From contig DPVM01000007.1 in NCBI GenBank assembly GCA_003526845.1, forward strand, positions 62,001 through 126,000: a stretch of 64,000 nt of DNA, in the 5' to 3' direction. Every line of letters starts with the position of its first letter. Positions within the stretch are counted from its first letter, which is position 1. The DNA comes from Oscillospiraceae bacterium. GTDB lineage: Bacteria > Bacillota > Clostridia > Oscillospirales > Acutalibacteraceae. Under the pieces are notes generated by a model. The model was given only the letters and a program-made list of their open reading frames with translations, was not told the DNA's origin and made no database searches. Both the position numbers and the translations under genes were made by a program. Shown here piece by piece: positions 35,932 through 45,045 of this stretch.

Positions 35932-38565
35932 ATGACACAAAAGCACTTTAGTACGAACTCAAAAATTACGGCACTTGTCTTGTCCTTATTATTGATTATA
36001 GGGATGATACCGCTTCAGGTTTCCGCCGCAGAACCTACAAAAAATACGATTTTGATGGAGGGTATAAACCCCACAGCCGAAGTTAAGGTTGCACAGTTTC
36101 CGAATTCGTCAACACAGTTGATGCTGTTAACCTGCGACAGCGGTGAAACTCCGACATTTGCGAGAGAACTTTACTACAGTATTTCTCGCGATGGCTTGTC
36201 ATATTCGCGTCCTACGCGAGTAAAAAGTGACTTGACCAACGATTTATATCCGTTTATATATACACCTACCGGCAGTTCATCCCAAAACGACCTGATTTTC
36301 ACTTGGACCGATGCCGACAAGGTGTTTGATACCGATATAACCCCCGAGGGTGCGGCAAACTCTATGAGAATCAGCATTGCCGTTATGAACAGCGAATCAT
36401 TGTCATTTTCCGTCGAGCCATATACCTTCAGCGTGCATGAGTCAAACGATGTTTGTCATTACAAATCACGCATTACAAATATTGACGGCAAAATATTGGT
36501 CACTTGGGTAGTTTGCAGTGACATCAAACAAAATGACGGTTGCTTTTCAGTAGTGGGAATGTACTATAATCCCGCCACAAATACTTTTTCAACCGATGAT
36601 AACCAAAAGGACAAAAACGGCAATTTGATTCCGATGACATTTGTTGACGGGCGCAATTATATTTCCGAGTATTCCGTTGCAAAACTCGCCGGCGGCGTTG
36701 CAATCCTTTTTGAGGAGAACACCGACGGCAAACGCATTACTGACGAAATCTACAGTTGCACCACCGATAATCGCTACAATTATCCGTATGATTTTAAAGA
36801 AACCAACAAAAACACAGAGCTTAATTTGGCAGTGTCGGGCAAAGTTACAAACCTTGCACCGTCGGGCGGATATGGCTCTGTTGTTGAGTCCGCTATGCCG
36901 TATCTCAGCTATTATTACAATAATAATCTTTATAATATTTCCGATGATAGTGCATCTCCCGATGGTTGGAGAACAGAGTCTGTTCTCGATGTTTCCGAAA
37001 CAGGGAACACAAGATATTCGTTTATTACAAAAAACTCTACTGTGGAATATATTGCCGCAAGAGAGGACACTCCTATAAAAACCGATAAAACAGAAATCAA
37101 TTTCAGAGGAATAAAATATACAAAATCAGCCGACGGAAAATGGCTCGATGATGACGGTAATTCCTGCTATATTTATCAGGAAAACATTCGTCTTTATTAC
37201 CGAGAGCCGACGAAAAACAAACCGGTGCTTCTGCCGCTCGGTCTGATTGATAAGGACGAATTTATTTTCACTTCTTCACCAATGCCGTCGTTTTTTATTG
37301 ACGATTCCGACAGGCTCAACTCCGTGTGGATAACAGGATACAAAAACTTTGAACGCGCCGGTGCCACACTATCAAGCGTAATTTATTCCCGTGAAAATTT
37401 GCTCAAGGCAAACTACAAAGCGGTTAAAGAGGCAATCACAAGGGCAAACGCTCTCAATCAAAGCGATTATTCAAATTATTCCAATGTGACCGACGCAATC
37501 AACGCAGTTGTTTATGACAAAGGCTATAAGGAACAATCAACAGTCAATGCCTATGCCACGGCTATTGAAAACGCAATCGATTCTCTGACACTGCGCGGCG
37601 CGAATTATACCGAGGTTGATGCCGCAATCGCAAAAGCCAATGCAATCAACGCCGATTTGTATAAAAATTATGCTGATGTCACCGCCGCCGTAAATGCCGT
37701 TGACAGAAGCAAAAATTTCAAGCAGCAGGCTGATGTTGACCTTATGGCAAATGCAATCAACGATGCAATTGCCGCACTTGAATATAAGGATGCCGATTAT
37801 ACCGCGGTTGACGAGGCAATTGCTCTCGCAAATTCGCTTAACAGTGACGATTATAAAAATTTCACATATGTTGAAACAGCAATAAACAATGTTGCTCGCG
37901 GCAAAAATATTACAGAGCAATCAAGCGTCGATTTGATGGCAAAGGCTATTAACGAGGCAATTTCGGGCTTGGTCTATAAGGACGCTGATTACAGCAAAGT
38001 CAATGCCGCAATTGCAAAAGCAAATGCTCTCGATAAAACAATATATAAAAACTATTTCTTGGTAGAAAATGCTTTGAATTCGGTTGCGTTCGGCAAAAGT
38101 ATTACCGAACAGTCGGAGGTGGATACAATGGCACTCACTCTCGATAATGCTATCGCCGCACTTGAATATAAGAATGCCGATTACAGCAGGGTAGACGCCG
38201 CAATCGCAAAGGCGAACTCGCTTGACAGAAACGATTACAAAGATTTCACCGCAGTCGATGCAGCAGTCGCCGCAGTTGTCCGCGACAAAAATATCACCGA
38301 GCAGTCCGAGGTTGACGCTATGGCAACCGCAATTTTCAATGCCGTTTCCGACCTTGAATATAAGGACACAAATAATAATACTGAAAATAAGGATAACCAT
38401 AATAAAAAATCAGCTTCCGCTCCGTCAACCGAATATAAAAAGAGTCCCCAAACCGGCACCGCCGATACAATGCTTTGGGCAGCTTTCCTTTTAATAAGCG
38501 GCGGCATAATAACAACCGTCACATCACACGCCAAAAGAAAAAAGAGATTGAAAATCAATAAATAA
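35932..38565 (+). CDS. Sortase-anchored surface protein with five FIVAR-like repeats
   Basis: This 877-residue protein has a signal peptide ending near VSAAEP (residue about 34). A beta-rich region of roughly 450 residues, perhaps a propeller (SFFIDDSDRLNSVWITGY), is not recognised. Five 64-residue alpha-helical repeats follow at residues 494-813, similar to FIVAR modules. A Lys/Asn/Ser linker follows. The end is a sorting signal: SPQTG, a hydrophobic span, then HAKRKKR. SPxTG motifs are used by clostridial sortases in place of LPxTG. It probably binds host or plant glycans or protein at the cell wall. No sortase gene is in the window. Confidence 0.8.
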   Translation: MTQKHFSTNSKITALVLSLLLIIGMIPLQVSAAEPTKNTILMEGINPTAEVKVAQFPNSSTQLMLLTCDSGETPTFARELYYSISRDGLSYSRPTRVKSDLTNDLYPFIYTPTGSSSQNDLIFTWTDADKVFDTDITPEGAANSMRISIAVMNSESLSFSVEPYTFSVHESNDVCHYKSRITNIDGKILVTWVVCSDIKQNDGCFSVVGMYYNPATNTFSTDDNQKDKNGNLIPMTFVDGRNYISEYSVAKLAGGVAILFEENTDGKRITDEIYSCTTDNRYNYPYDFKETNKNTELNLAVSGKVTNLAPSGGYGSVVESAMPYLSYYYNNNLYNISDDSASPDGWRTESVLDVSETGNTRYSFITKNSTVEYIAAREDTPIKTDKTEINFRGIKYTKSADGKWLDDDGNSCYIYQENIRLYYREPTKNKPVLLPLGLIDKDEFIFTSSPMPSFFIDDSDRLNSVWITGYKNFERAGATLSSVIYSRENLLKANYKAVKEAITRANALNQSDYSNYSNVTDAINAVVYDKGYKEQSTVNAYATAIENAIDSLTLRGANYTEVDAAIAKANAINADLYKNYADVTAAVNAVDRSKNFKQQADVDLMANAINDAIAALEYKDADYTAVDEAIALANSLNSDDYKNFTYVETAINNVARGKNITEQSSVDLMAKAINEAISGLVYKDADYSKVNAAIAKANALDKTIYKNYFLVENALNSVAFGKSITEQSEVDTMALTLDNAIAALEYKNADYSRVDAAIAKANSLDRNDYKDFTAVDAAVAAVVRDKNITEQSEVDAMATAIFNAVSDLEYKDTNNNTENKDNHNKKSASAPSTEYKKSPQTGTADTMLWAAFLLISGGIITTVTSHAKRKKRLKINK
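37411..38370 (+). repeat. Five tandem 192-bp coding repeats
   Basis: Five in-frame units of exactly 64 codons each begin NYKAVKEAI, NYTEVDAAI, DYTAVDEAI, DYSKVNAAI and DYSRVDAAI. Each contains an AxANxL motif and ends near ALEYKDA. Units 2-5 are more alike than unit 1. They are protein repeats, with no spacers. Confidence 0.85.
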
Positions 38566-38604
38566 CAAAATGAGTAAACGACCGTAATTGACAGTCAAAA
38601 AAAC

Positions 38605-38642
38605 AAAGGCTCGATTCATTATTTTGAATCGAGCCTTTTATT
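38605..38642. terminator. Bidirectional terminator
   Basis: AAAGGCTCGATTCA and TGAATCGAGCCTTT form a perfect 14-bp stem with a 6-base loop and T runs on both strands. It separates two convergent genes. Confidence 0.85.
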
Positions 38643-38655
38643 TCATACTTGCAAG

Positions 38656-40059
38656 TTAAAGCTTGCTCACCTTTACTTTGATTTTTTCGATAACGCTTTC
38701 GTTTTTGTCCTTGATTTTTTCTTTTACTACTGATGTGAATTCTTTGAATTCCTCTTTGGTGAACGGCTCCTCGTTAAAGCGTTTGCGATATTCAACAATA
38801 AGGTGCGGTCTGAATTTCGGGTGCGAAATCTTAATGAGTGCTTTTGCTCTCTCTTTAAGCGTTTTGCCCTTGAGTTGAGCAATGCCGTATTCCGTCACAA
38901 CATAGTTAACATCGTTTCGCGGTGTTGTTACAGCACTTCCCTCAGCGATAAGCGGCACAATTCGGCTTACGCTGCCTTTGCGCGCCGTTGACGGCATCGC
39001 AATAATCGACCTGCCGCCTTTCGACATTGTTGCACCTCTTACAAAGTCAACCTGACCTCCTACAGCGGAAAACTGGCTCAAACCTATTGTGTCCGATACA
39101 ACCTGACCGAGCAGGTCAATCTGTATACACGAGTTTATCGAAACCATATTGTCGTTCTTTGCGATTTCAATGGGATTGTTTACATAGTCAATCGGGTGCA
39201 ATTCAACTGACGGATTGTTATTTATGTAGTCATTGAGCTTTTTTGAGCCGAGAGCCGCGCCCAAAACCGTTCTGCCGTTGTTGCTTGTTTTCATCTTGTT
39301 GTTGATTACGCCCTCTTCAAGCAAATCTACAACACCGTCGCCGACAAGTTCGCTGTGCAGTCCCAAATCCTTTTTGTCGAAAAGCTGTTTGCATACTGCG
39401 TTCGGAATACCGCCGATGCCAAGCTGCAAGCAGTCGCCGTCTTTGATAAGCGACGCACAGTATTTGCCGATTTCCATTTCAACCGCAGATGCTTCTCCGG
39501 TTTTAACCTCCGGTAACGGTTCGTCAATTTCGACAAATGCCGTAAAATCGCGCACATGCTTAATGCTGTTACCGAATGTCCGGGGCATATATTTGTTGAC
39601 CTGTGCAATTACAACTTCGCAATGGTCTGCTGTGCCCTTTGAATAGTCAACCGTCGTACCGAACGAAACATATCCGTGTTCATCGGGAGGGGATACCATT
39701 ACTATCGAAACACGCGGACAAAGATAGTTTTTGATGATTTCGGGTATTTCATAAAAGTGGGAGGTGGTGAATTCACTTGTGCCGTTTGAAATTGATGCTC
39801 TGTTGGATTGAGAAGCAAAAAGACAGTTTAACTTAAAATGTCCCTTCATCTGCGGTTCGCACCACGGTGAATTTCCGAGGGTCAGCATATTAATTATTTC
39901 AATATCATTAAAATCTTTGTAGTGCGCTACAAGCGCTCTTTCAATTCCGAATGGCTCGCCGCATCCAAAGCCCACAACAACGCCGTCACCGTTATTAATC
40001 AGCTTTATTGCCTCTTCGGCTGTCATAAGCTTTTCGTTATATATTTCTTGCCATGTCAT
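38656..40059 (-). CDS. Acetyl-CoA hydrolase/transferase family CoA-transferase
   Basis: The chosen start gives 467 residues and begins MTWQEIYNEKLMTAEEA. The protein matches the 4-hydroxybutyrate/butyryl-CoA:acetate CoA-transferase group. LQLGIGGIPNAV and the probable catalytic glutamate in HSELVGDGVVDL are the main signatures. FSAVGGQVDFVRGA is also conserved. These enzymes swap CoA between acyl groups and acetate; in gut Clostridia this often finishes butyrate formation. 4-Hydroxybutyrate is an equal candidate from sequence alone. The frame extends 21 codons upstream without a ribosome site. It is a single-gene unit. Confidence 0.85.
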   Translation of the reverse strand: MTWQEIYNEKLMTAEEAIKLINNGDGVVVGFGCGEPFGIERALVAHYKDFNDIEIINMLTLGNSPWCEPQMKGHFKLNCLFASQSNRASISNGTSEFTTSHFYEIPEIIKNYLCPRVSIVMVSPPDEHGYVSFGTTVDYSKGTADHCEVVIAQVNKYMPRTFGNSIKHVRDFTAFVEIDEPLPEVKTGEASAVEMEIGKYCASLIKDGDCLQLGIGGIPNAVCKQLFDKKDLGLHSELVGDGVVDLLEEGVINNKMKTSNNGRTVLGAALGSKKLNDYINNNPSVELHPIDYVNNPIEIAKNDNMVSINSCIQIDLLGQVVSDTIGLSQFSAVGGQVDFVRGATMSKGGRSIIAMPSTARKGSVSRIVPLIAEGSAVTTPRNDVNYVVTEYGIAQLKGKTLKERAKALIKISHPKFRPHLIVEYRKRFNEEPFTKEEFKEFTSVVKEKIKDKNESVIEKIKVKVSKL

Positions 40060-40102
40060 TTCACCAATTCCCCTTGTTTGTATAGAATTATTGCTACACA
40101 AA

Positions 40103-40132
40103 ATAATACTATAAATAAGCACTTTCAGTCAA
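40103..40132 (-). promoter_or_regulatory. Candidate promoter of the CoA-transferase gene
   Basis: On the minus strand TTGACT and TATTAT are separated by 18 bp. It is back-to-back with the promoter at 40139. Confidence 0.55.
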
Positions 40133-40138
40133 GAATAC

Positions 40139-40167
40139 TTGAATTACTGTAATAAATTTGTTATCAT
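40139..40167 (+). promoter_or_regulatory. Candidate promoter of the GH110-like gene
   Basis: TTGAAT and TATCAT are separated by 17 bp, about 28 bp before the ATG. The two divergent -35 boxes are 6 bp apart. Confidence 0.55.
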
Positions 40168-40194
40168 ATTTAAAATAATGTAAAGGGGCAGGCT

Positions 40195-41844
40195 ATGGAA
40201 CTTTATATCGACAAACTCGTTTCCGACTCGGTCAATGCTGACCACGCAGAGGTTCGGCATATCATTGAAAATGCAAAATCTGGCGATACTTTCGTTTTTT
40301 CAAAAAAAGAATATCATTTTTACAAGGAGTGCTCGCCCTCACGCATTGTCCATATGACAAATACCGACTCGTTCAAATTCCCCGAAAAATATTTCGGTAT
40401 GCTTTTTGAAAATCTTGACGACATAGAAATTCAAGGCAACGGCGCAATCTTTGTTATCCACGGCGATATTTGCGCTATGGCATTTTTGAATTGTCACAAT
40501 GTAAAAATGAGCGGTTTTACGGTTAAATACGCAAACCCGAATAATATCGAAATGCGCGTTCAAAACATAAACGGCAGAAAGGTCACTTTTGAATTTCCCG
40601 ATTCGACCGAATGGCGCCTTGACGGAAAAGATTTTGTTTTCAGCGAGTCAAGTCCGTTTAACGGTGAAAAATATTGGCAGTTTAAAAATGACGAGAACAG
40701 CGACTGCGGCGTTTGCCACAGCGGCGATTCCGTTTACAGGACATCGCATGCTAAAGGCGTTTTTCATCTCATTAAAAAAGCGGAGCCGTGTGACAATTCT
40801 AATCGGGTATTGGTTACATATCGCTTTAAGCGCAATTTCAAAGTCGGCGATTGCTGCACAATCAGCCAAAATCATAACCGCAATACATGCGGCGTGTTTG
40901 TCAATTACTGTACAAATGTATCAGCCGAAAACATCACTGTCAATTACCTTGCCGGCTTTGGCTGGCTTAGTCAAATGTGCCGTGATATTTCGTTTAAAAA
41001 TGTCAAATTTTTGCCCGAAAGCGGTCGCACCGTGTCGGGTTTTGCCGATTTGATTCATGTCTGTGGCTGTCGCGGTGATGTCAAAATCAACAATTGCTCC
41101 TTTGCTCATCCTCATGACGACGCAATCAATATACACGCTTCATTTTTGCGCTTTAAAAATAAGGTCGATGATTGCACGGCTGTTTTTGAGTTTGTTCACC
41201 GTCAGCAAGGCGGCTACAGAGCGTTTAATAATGGCGATAAGGTTGTATTTTATTATCGCACAAGTCTTCAATCACTCGGCGGCGAATATACCGTTGACAG
41301 TGCCGTTGACGATATAGTTAATAAAACAGTTACAGTTAAATTTACGGAAAAATTGCCGTCTGAGATTGAAAACCGCTATAAAAATCAAAGCAATGTTGTT
41401 GCCGAAAATATTACTTATTCTCCGAGCGTCGAGATTTCAAATTGCCGATTTAATGCGATTCCGACGCGAGGCATTCTTGTTACGGCGCGCGGCAAAATCC
41501 GTATTCACGATAACGAGTTTACAAATGTTGCAATGGCAAATGTCTTTATCAGCAACGATGCAAACGATTGGTACGAAAGCGGTCCCGTTCGCGATGTTGA
41601 GATTTATAACAATAAATTCATCGTTACCGAAAATAATTTGCCAAAATTCATTGATTGCTCGGCAATTCTTGTCCAACCCATCACATTTGGCGGCAAGGTC
41701 ACCGCTCCCGTGCATAAAAACATTTACATCCATTCAAATAATTTTGATGTACGTCGCGACAGAGTTATTACCGCTCACGGTGTTGAAAATTTGCGGACAG
41801 AGGATAACGAATACAAAAACATTTCAACAGTTAAAATCAATTAG
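40195..41844 (+). CDS. GH110-like alpha-galactosidase, right-handed beta-helix
   Basis: This 549-residue protein has the repeated strand pattern of a parallel beta helix. It resembles GH110 exo-alpha-1,3-galactosidases, which remove the terminal galactose of the blood-group B antigen and related structures. The acidic residues that fit the GH110 active site are D285 in FADLIHV and D308/D309 in HPHDDAINIH. PTRGILVTARGK and NDWYESGPVRDVEI are further family-like segments. No signal peptide is present, so it should act in the cytoplasm. AAAGGGG precedes the ATG. A nitroreductase gene follows 11 bp later. Confidence 0.78.
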   Translation: MELYIDKLVSDSVNADHAEVRHIIENAKSGDTFVFSKKEYHFYKECSPSRIVHMTNTDSFKFPEKYFGMLFENLDDIEIQGNGAIFVIHGDICAMAFLNCHNVKMSGFTVKYANPNNIEMRVQNINGRKVTFEFPDSTEWRLDGKDFVFSESSPFNGEKYWQFKNDENSDCGVCHSGDSVYRTSHAKGVFHLIKKAEPCDNSNRVLVTYRFKRNFKVGDCCTISQNHNRNTCGVFVNYCTNVSAENITVNYLAGFGWLSQMCRDISFKNVKFLPESGRTVSGFADLIHVCGCRGDVKINNCSFAHPHDDAINIHASFLRFKNKVDDCTAVFEFVHRQQGGYRAFNNGDKVVFYYRTSLQSLGGEYTVDSAVDDIVNKTVTVKFTEKLPSEIENRYKNQSNVVAENITYSPSVEISNCRFNAIPTRGILVTARGKIRIHDNEFTNVAMANVFISNDANDWYESGPVRDVEIYNNKFIVTENNLPKFIDCSAILVQPITFGGKVTAPVHKNIYIHSNNFDVRRDRVITAHGVENLRTEDNEYKNISTVKIN

Positions 41845-41855
41845 GAGGTATTTTG

Positions 41856-42392
41856 ATGAATTTTGATTCTGTTTTAGAGGGCAGACGAAGTGTTCGCGCC
41901 TATGACGAAAACAAAAAGGTCACTTCTGAGCAGGTTGAGCAGCTCGTTCAATCGGCAATTTATGCGCCGTCATGGAAAAATTCTCAAACTGCAAGATATT
42001 ATTGCGCAGTGTCGGAGCAGGGGATTGAAAAGGTGAAATCCTGTCTGCCGGAGTTTAATGTCAAAAACTCGCAGAATGCCGCGCTGATTGTCACAACATT
42101 TGTTTCAAACCGTTCGGGATTCAACCGTGACGGCTCACCCGACAACGAATGTGCAAACGGATGGGGCTACTACGATTTGGGACTTCATAATGAAAATCTC
42201 GTACTCAAAGCATACGAAATGGGACTTGGCTCGTTGATTATGGGCATCCGTGACGGTGATGCGCTCCGCTGTGTACTCAATATCCCCGATACCGAAACGG
42301 TTGTTTCCGTCATCGCAGTCGGCTATCCTGCCGCATCACCCGAGATGCCGAAACGCAAATCAACGTCCGACATTATCAGCTGGGTTGATTAA
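41856..42392 (+). CDS. Nitroreductase-family FMN protein
   Basis: This 178-residue protein has the nitroreductase fold. VLEGRRSVRAYDENKKV gives the N-terminal FMN-phosphate region and YAPSWKNSQTARYY the second FMN contact. Members reduce nitro groups, quinones or flavins with NAD(P)H. It has AGGAGG 7 bp before the chosen ATG, so the TTG three bases upstream is rejected. It is co-transcribed with the GH110-like gene, although the functions do not obviously relate. Confidence 0.85.
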   Translation: MNFDSVLEGRRSVRAYDENKKVTSEQVEQLVQSAIYAPSWKNSQTARYYCAVSEQGIEKVKSCLPEFNVKNSQNAALIVTTFVSNRSGFNRDGSPDNECANGWGYYDLGLHNENLVLKAYEMGLGSLIMGIRDGDALRCVLNIPDTETVVSVIAVGYPAASPEMPKRKSTSDIISWVD

Positions 42393-42435
42393 TATACAAT
42401 TATACAGAATAAGCGTTGACGCTTTCCAAAACAAA

Positions 42436-42468
42436 AAAAGCAACCAAATCAAATTTGGTTGCTTTTAT
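42436..42468. terminator. Bidirectional terminator
   Basis: AAAAGCAACCAAAT and ATTTGGTTGCTTTT form a perfect 14-bp stem with a 3-base loop, flanked by A and T runs. It lies between convergent genes. Confidence 0.85.
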
Positions 42469-42487
42469 ATTTATCTTTTTGTCTGTA

Positions 42488-44113
42488 TCAGCCGTTAAGA
42501 ATTTCAAAATTCTTTTTGTTGCATTTATAAAGGTTTTGGAAAACGCGGAAGTTTTTGTCATAAACCTCTTTATTTGCCGGATTTGGATGATATGTAGTCT
42601 TAACCGGGATGAGTTTTTTAACATCCTCGATTGAAGGAATGAGACCCATACCTACCGCGATACAAGCCGCTGCACCTACTGCGCCGATATTTTGCGGTGA
42701 TTCAACAACAACAACATCTCTCTGTAAAATATCTGCAAGGATTTGGCAAGTCGTTTCGCCGAGTGCGCCGCCGCCGCAGAAACGAACACTGTTGGAAGTT
42801 TTGTACTTGCTGATTTTTTGTTCCTGTCTTTCAAGCATCCATCTCATATGGAAACAAATGCCTTCAACTACCGAGCGAATAAGCTCTGTCTTGCCTGTGT
42901 CAAGGCGAATGTTAAAGAACATACCTGCGGCATTCGGGTCCTCAAACGGACATCTGTTGCCGTGCAACCACGGTGTGAAAATTACGCCGTTGCTGCCTGC
43001 CGGAATTGTGTCGATAACCTCTTCAAGATAATCGTACATATTAAATTCGACCTGCTCAAAGCTATCTGCCGCATTGCCGTATTTCTTGAGAAATACGCCG
43101 ATTTCATCAAGTGCAAGGTGGTCTTTAACCCATCCTACGCATTTGTTGCTTGTTTCAAGCTCGCCGAAATAGTTAAATGTTTTCGGGTTAACGCCTACAA
43201 TAGCCGCCATCATTGCGCCTGCGTCAACTACCTGCTCCGGAACAACCGTTCCTACCCAGCCTGATGTGCCCGAATAAATGTGAGTGTCGCCGACCTCAAC
43301 TGCGCCTGCGCCTACGCCGATAAGAGATGCGTCACCGCCGCCGCCGTAAACAGCCGTGCCGGGAGCCAAACCAAGTTCTTTTGCGGCTTTTTCCGTAACT
43401 TCGCCGACTTTTTCGGTGCTCTTCTTAATCGGAGCAAGGTGTTCCATTTTAACTCCGACCATGTCGCATACAGGCTTACACCATCCCTCGTGACCCTTTC
43501 TTGTGTCGTAAAGGAGTGTGCCGAAAGCAGAGTCCTGAGTCATAACAAATTCGCCGCTTGCACGGAGAATGAGATATTCTTTAATGTCGAGCCATTTGTA
43601 AATCTTTTTGAAGTTCTCTGGCTCGTGAGCCTCAACCCATCTGTATTTCCAAATCGGGTCTTTAACCGATGAAGAAACGGCACCTGTGTATTTGAGGTAT
43701 TTGAGGAGCTTTGTTACCTCTGCGCCTGCAATCTGAACACCGTGCGCCATGCCTTTTTTGAGCTCTTCTCTCGCACGCTGGTCCATATATGTCATAGGAC
43801 GGCGAATGCAATTGCCCTCCTTGTCAACAAGAACAAGTCCTTGCATTGCAGAGCAAAAGCTGATACCTTCGATTTGCTCTTTTTTAACATTCGGCACCTT
43901 GTCAAAAACGGTCTTTGTAGTGATGCACATTGCCTCCCACCATTCGTCGGCGTCTTGCTCTGCGCCGCCTTTAACGCCGCCTGCTTCTTCGTCAACATAA
44001 AGACCGTACCCTGCTGTTGCGGAGCCGAGAATTTTCATCTCGTCGTCAATTTCAATCAAGCAGGTTTTGATTCCGGTTGTTCCGATGTCATAGGTTATTA
44101 CATATTTGCACAT
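42488..44113 (-). CDS. FGGY-family sugar kinase (xylulokinase-like)
   Basis: This 541-residue protein has the FGGY two-domain actin-like fold. The phosphate-binding loop is DIGTTGIKTCL. FCSAMQGLVLVDKEG and the C-terminal FCGGGALGETTCQILADIL are family signatures. The adenosine-binding region shows SGTSGW. It phosphorylates a pentulose, hexulose or polyol with ATP. Xylulokinase is the nearest guess, but it is longer than typical XylB (about 500) and the substrate is unknown. It follows the tetR gene by 24 bp on the same strand. With the divergent aldolase it suggests phosphorylation then aldol cleavage of a ketose. Confidence 0.82.
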   Translation of the reverse strand: MCKYVITYDIGTTGIKTCLIEIDDEMKILGSATAGYGLYVDEEAGGVKGGAEQDADEWWEAMCITTKTVFDKVPNVKKEQIEGISFCSAMQGLVLVDKEGNCIRRPMTYMDQRAREELKKGMAHGVQIAGAEVTKLLKYLKYTGAVSSSVKDPIWKYRWVEAHEPENFKKIYKWLDIKEYLILRASGEFVMTQDSAFGTLLYDTRKGHEGWCKPVCDMVGVKMEHLAPIKKSTEKVGEVTEKAAKELGLAPGTAVYGGGGDASLIGVGAGAVEVGDTHIYSGTSGWVGTVVPEQVVDAGAMMAAIVGVNPKTFNYFGELETSNKCVGWVKDHLALDEIGVFLKKYGNAADSFEQVEFNMYDYLEEVIDTIPAGSNGVIFTPWLHGNRCPFEDPNAAGMFFNIRLDTGKTELIRSVVEGICFHMRWMLERQEQKISKYKTSNSVRFCGGGALGETTCQILADILQRDVVVVESPQNIGAVGAAACIAVGMGLIPSIEDVKKLIPVKTTYHPNPANKEVYDKNFRVFQNLYKCNKKNFEILNG

Positions 44114-44137
44114 ATCATATCCTCCAAATGCCGCAAA

Positions 44138-44797
44138 TTATTTTTCAAATGTAAATGCCGATTCAATGAATTTGAGAAGTTGTGTCACAACCTGCTCGTC
44201 ATCAAGTTCGTCAACATTAATACCTGTGTATATCTCAAATCGCTCCCTGTAATAATCACAAGTGTATGAAAATTGAAGCGTTGTCAGCAAATTATCAAGG
44301 AAAAAAGCAAACATTCTCGGGTCAAGGTCCTGCCTTACATCGCCCTTTGCAAATGCTTGCGCAATGCAGGTGATGTATTTTTGACTTGTCGAGCCTTCAA
44401 TCTCTCTTGCAAGCATCTTGACCATCTCTGTGCCTTTTTCACTCGATATTTCATTGTATAATTTAATATAATTTGCGTTTTTCTTCGAGTGCATGCAGGT
44501 TGTGCGAATCAATTTTTCGGCTTTGACAAGAATTTTGTCGTTGCTCCTCAAAATTTCGTCAACTGCATTGTCGAGTATTTGCATGCCCCTTTGAACGCAG
44601 GTAACAAACAAGTCTTCTTTCGTGCTGAAATATTTATACATCAGCCCGATGCTTATTCCTGAATTTTTCGCAATTACATTAATATTTGCGTTTTCATATC
44701 CCTTTGATGAGAATTCTTCGATTCCTACCTCAAGGATTTTCTCTTTTCTTTCATCCGAAGCCCTCTCAAAAGCTTCCTTGTATCTCTTTTCAATCAT
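44138..44797 (-). CDS. TetR-family regulator
   Basis: This 219-residue protein has an N-terminal TetR helix-turn-helix: ILEVGIEEFSSKGYENANINVIAKNS begins it and GLMYKYFSTKEDLF ends it. The C-terminal helical ligand domain is unassigned. It lies between the FGGY kinase, which it precedes on the same strand, and a divergent aminotransferase operon. Three 16-bp dyads of the GTGAG/CTCAC type in that gap are its likely operators, two near the aminotransferase promoter and one near its own. The inducer is unknown. Confidence 0.88.
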   Translation of the reverse strand: MIEKRYKEAFERASDERKEKILEVGIEEFSSKGYENANINVIAKNSGISIGLMYKYFSTKEDLFVTCVQRGMQILDNAVDEILRSNDKILVKAEKLIRTTCMHSKKNANYIKLYNEISSEKGTEMVKMLAREIEGSTSQKYITCIAQAFAKGDVRQDLDPRMFAFFLDNLLTTLQFSYTCDYYRERFEIYTGINVDELDDEQVVTQLLKFIESAFTFEK

Positions 44798-44867
44798 AGC
44801 CTATCTTTTGTCAAATTTGCACAATGTCGCAATTCCCGTATTGTGTAATGTCAACAAAACTCCTTCG

Positions 44868-44883
44868 GTGAGTAAAAATTCAC
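44868..44883. promoter_or_regulatory. Candidate TetR operator O3, at the tetR start
   Basis: GTGAGTAAAAATTCAC has the same 16-bp frame as O1 and O2 (GTGA at one end, TCAC at the other). A minus-strand TATAAT lies at 44887-44892, so the site would cover the tetR transcription start. Confidence 0.5.
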
Positions 44884-44960
44884 GCTATTATATTAACATT
44901 AATTTAATCAATTTGCAATAAAAATTATACAAAAATGCCCAAATTTACACAACATTTTCA

Positions 44961-44988
44961 TTGACAAATCGTGAAAAAGTGATATACT
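44961..44988 (+). promoter_or_regulatory. Promoter of the aminotransferase-aldolase operon
   Basis: A perfect TTGACA is followed after 16 bp by TATACT with a TGA extension. The predicted start is about 10 bp before operator O1. Confidence 0.75.
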
Positions 44989-45003
44989 TAAAGTGTAAGT
45001 TAA

Positions 45004-45019
45004 GTGAGCGGTCGCTCAC
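45004..45019. promoter_or_regulatory. Candidate TetR operator O1
   Basis: GTGAGCGGTCGCTCAC has perfect 7-bp arms around a 2-bp centre. It lies just downstream of the predicted transcript start, where a bound TetR dimer would block the promoter. Confidence 0.75.
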
Positions 45020-45029
45020 CAAACAGCGA

Positions 45030-45045
45030 GTGAGTCACCGCTCAC
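45030..45045. promoter_or_regulatory. Candidate TetR operator O2
   Basis: GTGAGTCACCGCTCAC has 5-bp arms in the same 16-bp frame. Its minus strand begins GTGAGCGGT, the same nine bases as O1. O1 and O2 are 26 bp apart, start to start. Confidence 0.7.

Noticed and set aside
37411..38370. Possible CRISPR-like array
   Set aside because: The 192-bp units are in-frame protein repeats with no short direct repeats or unique spacers.
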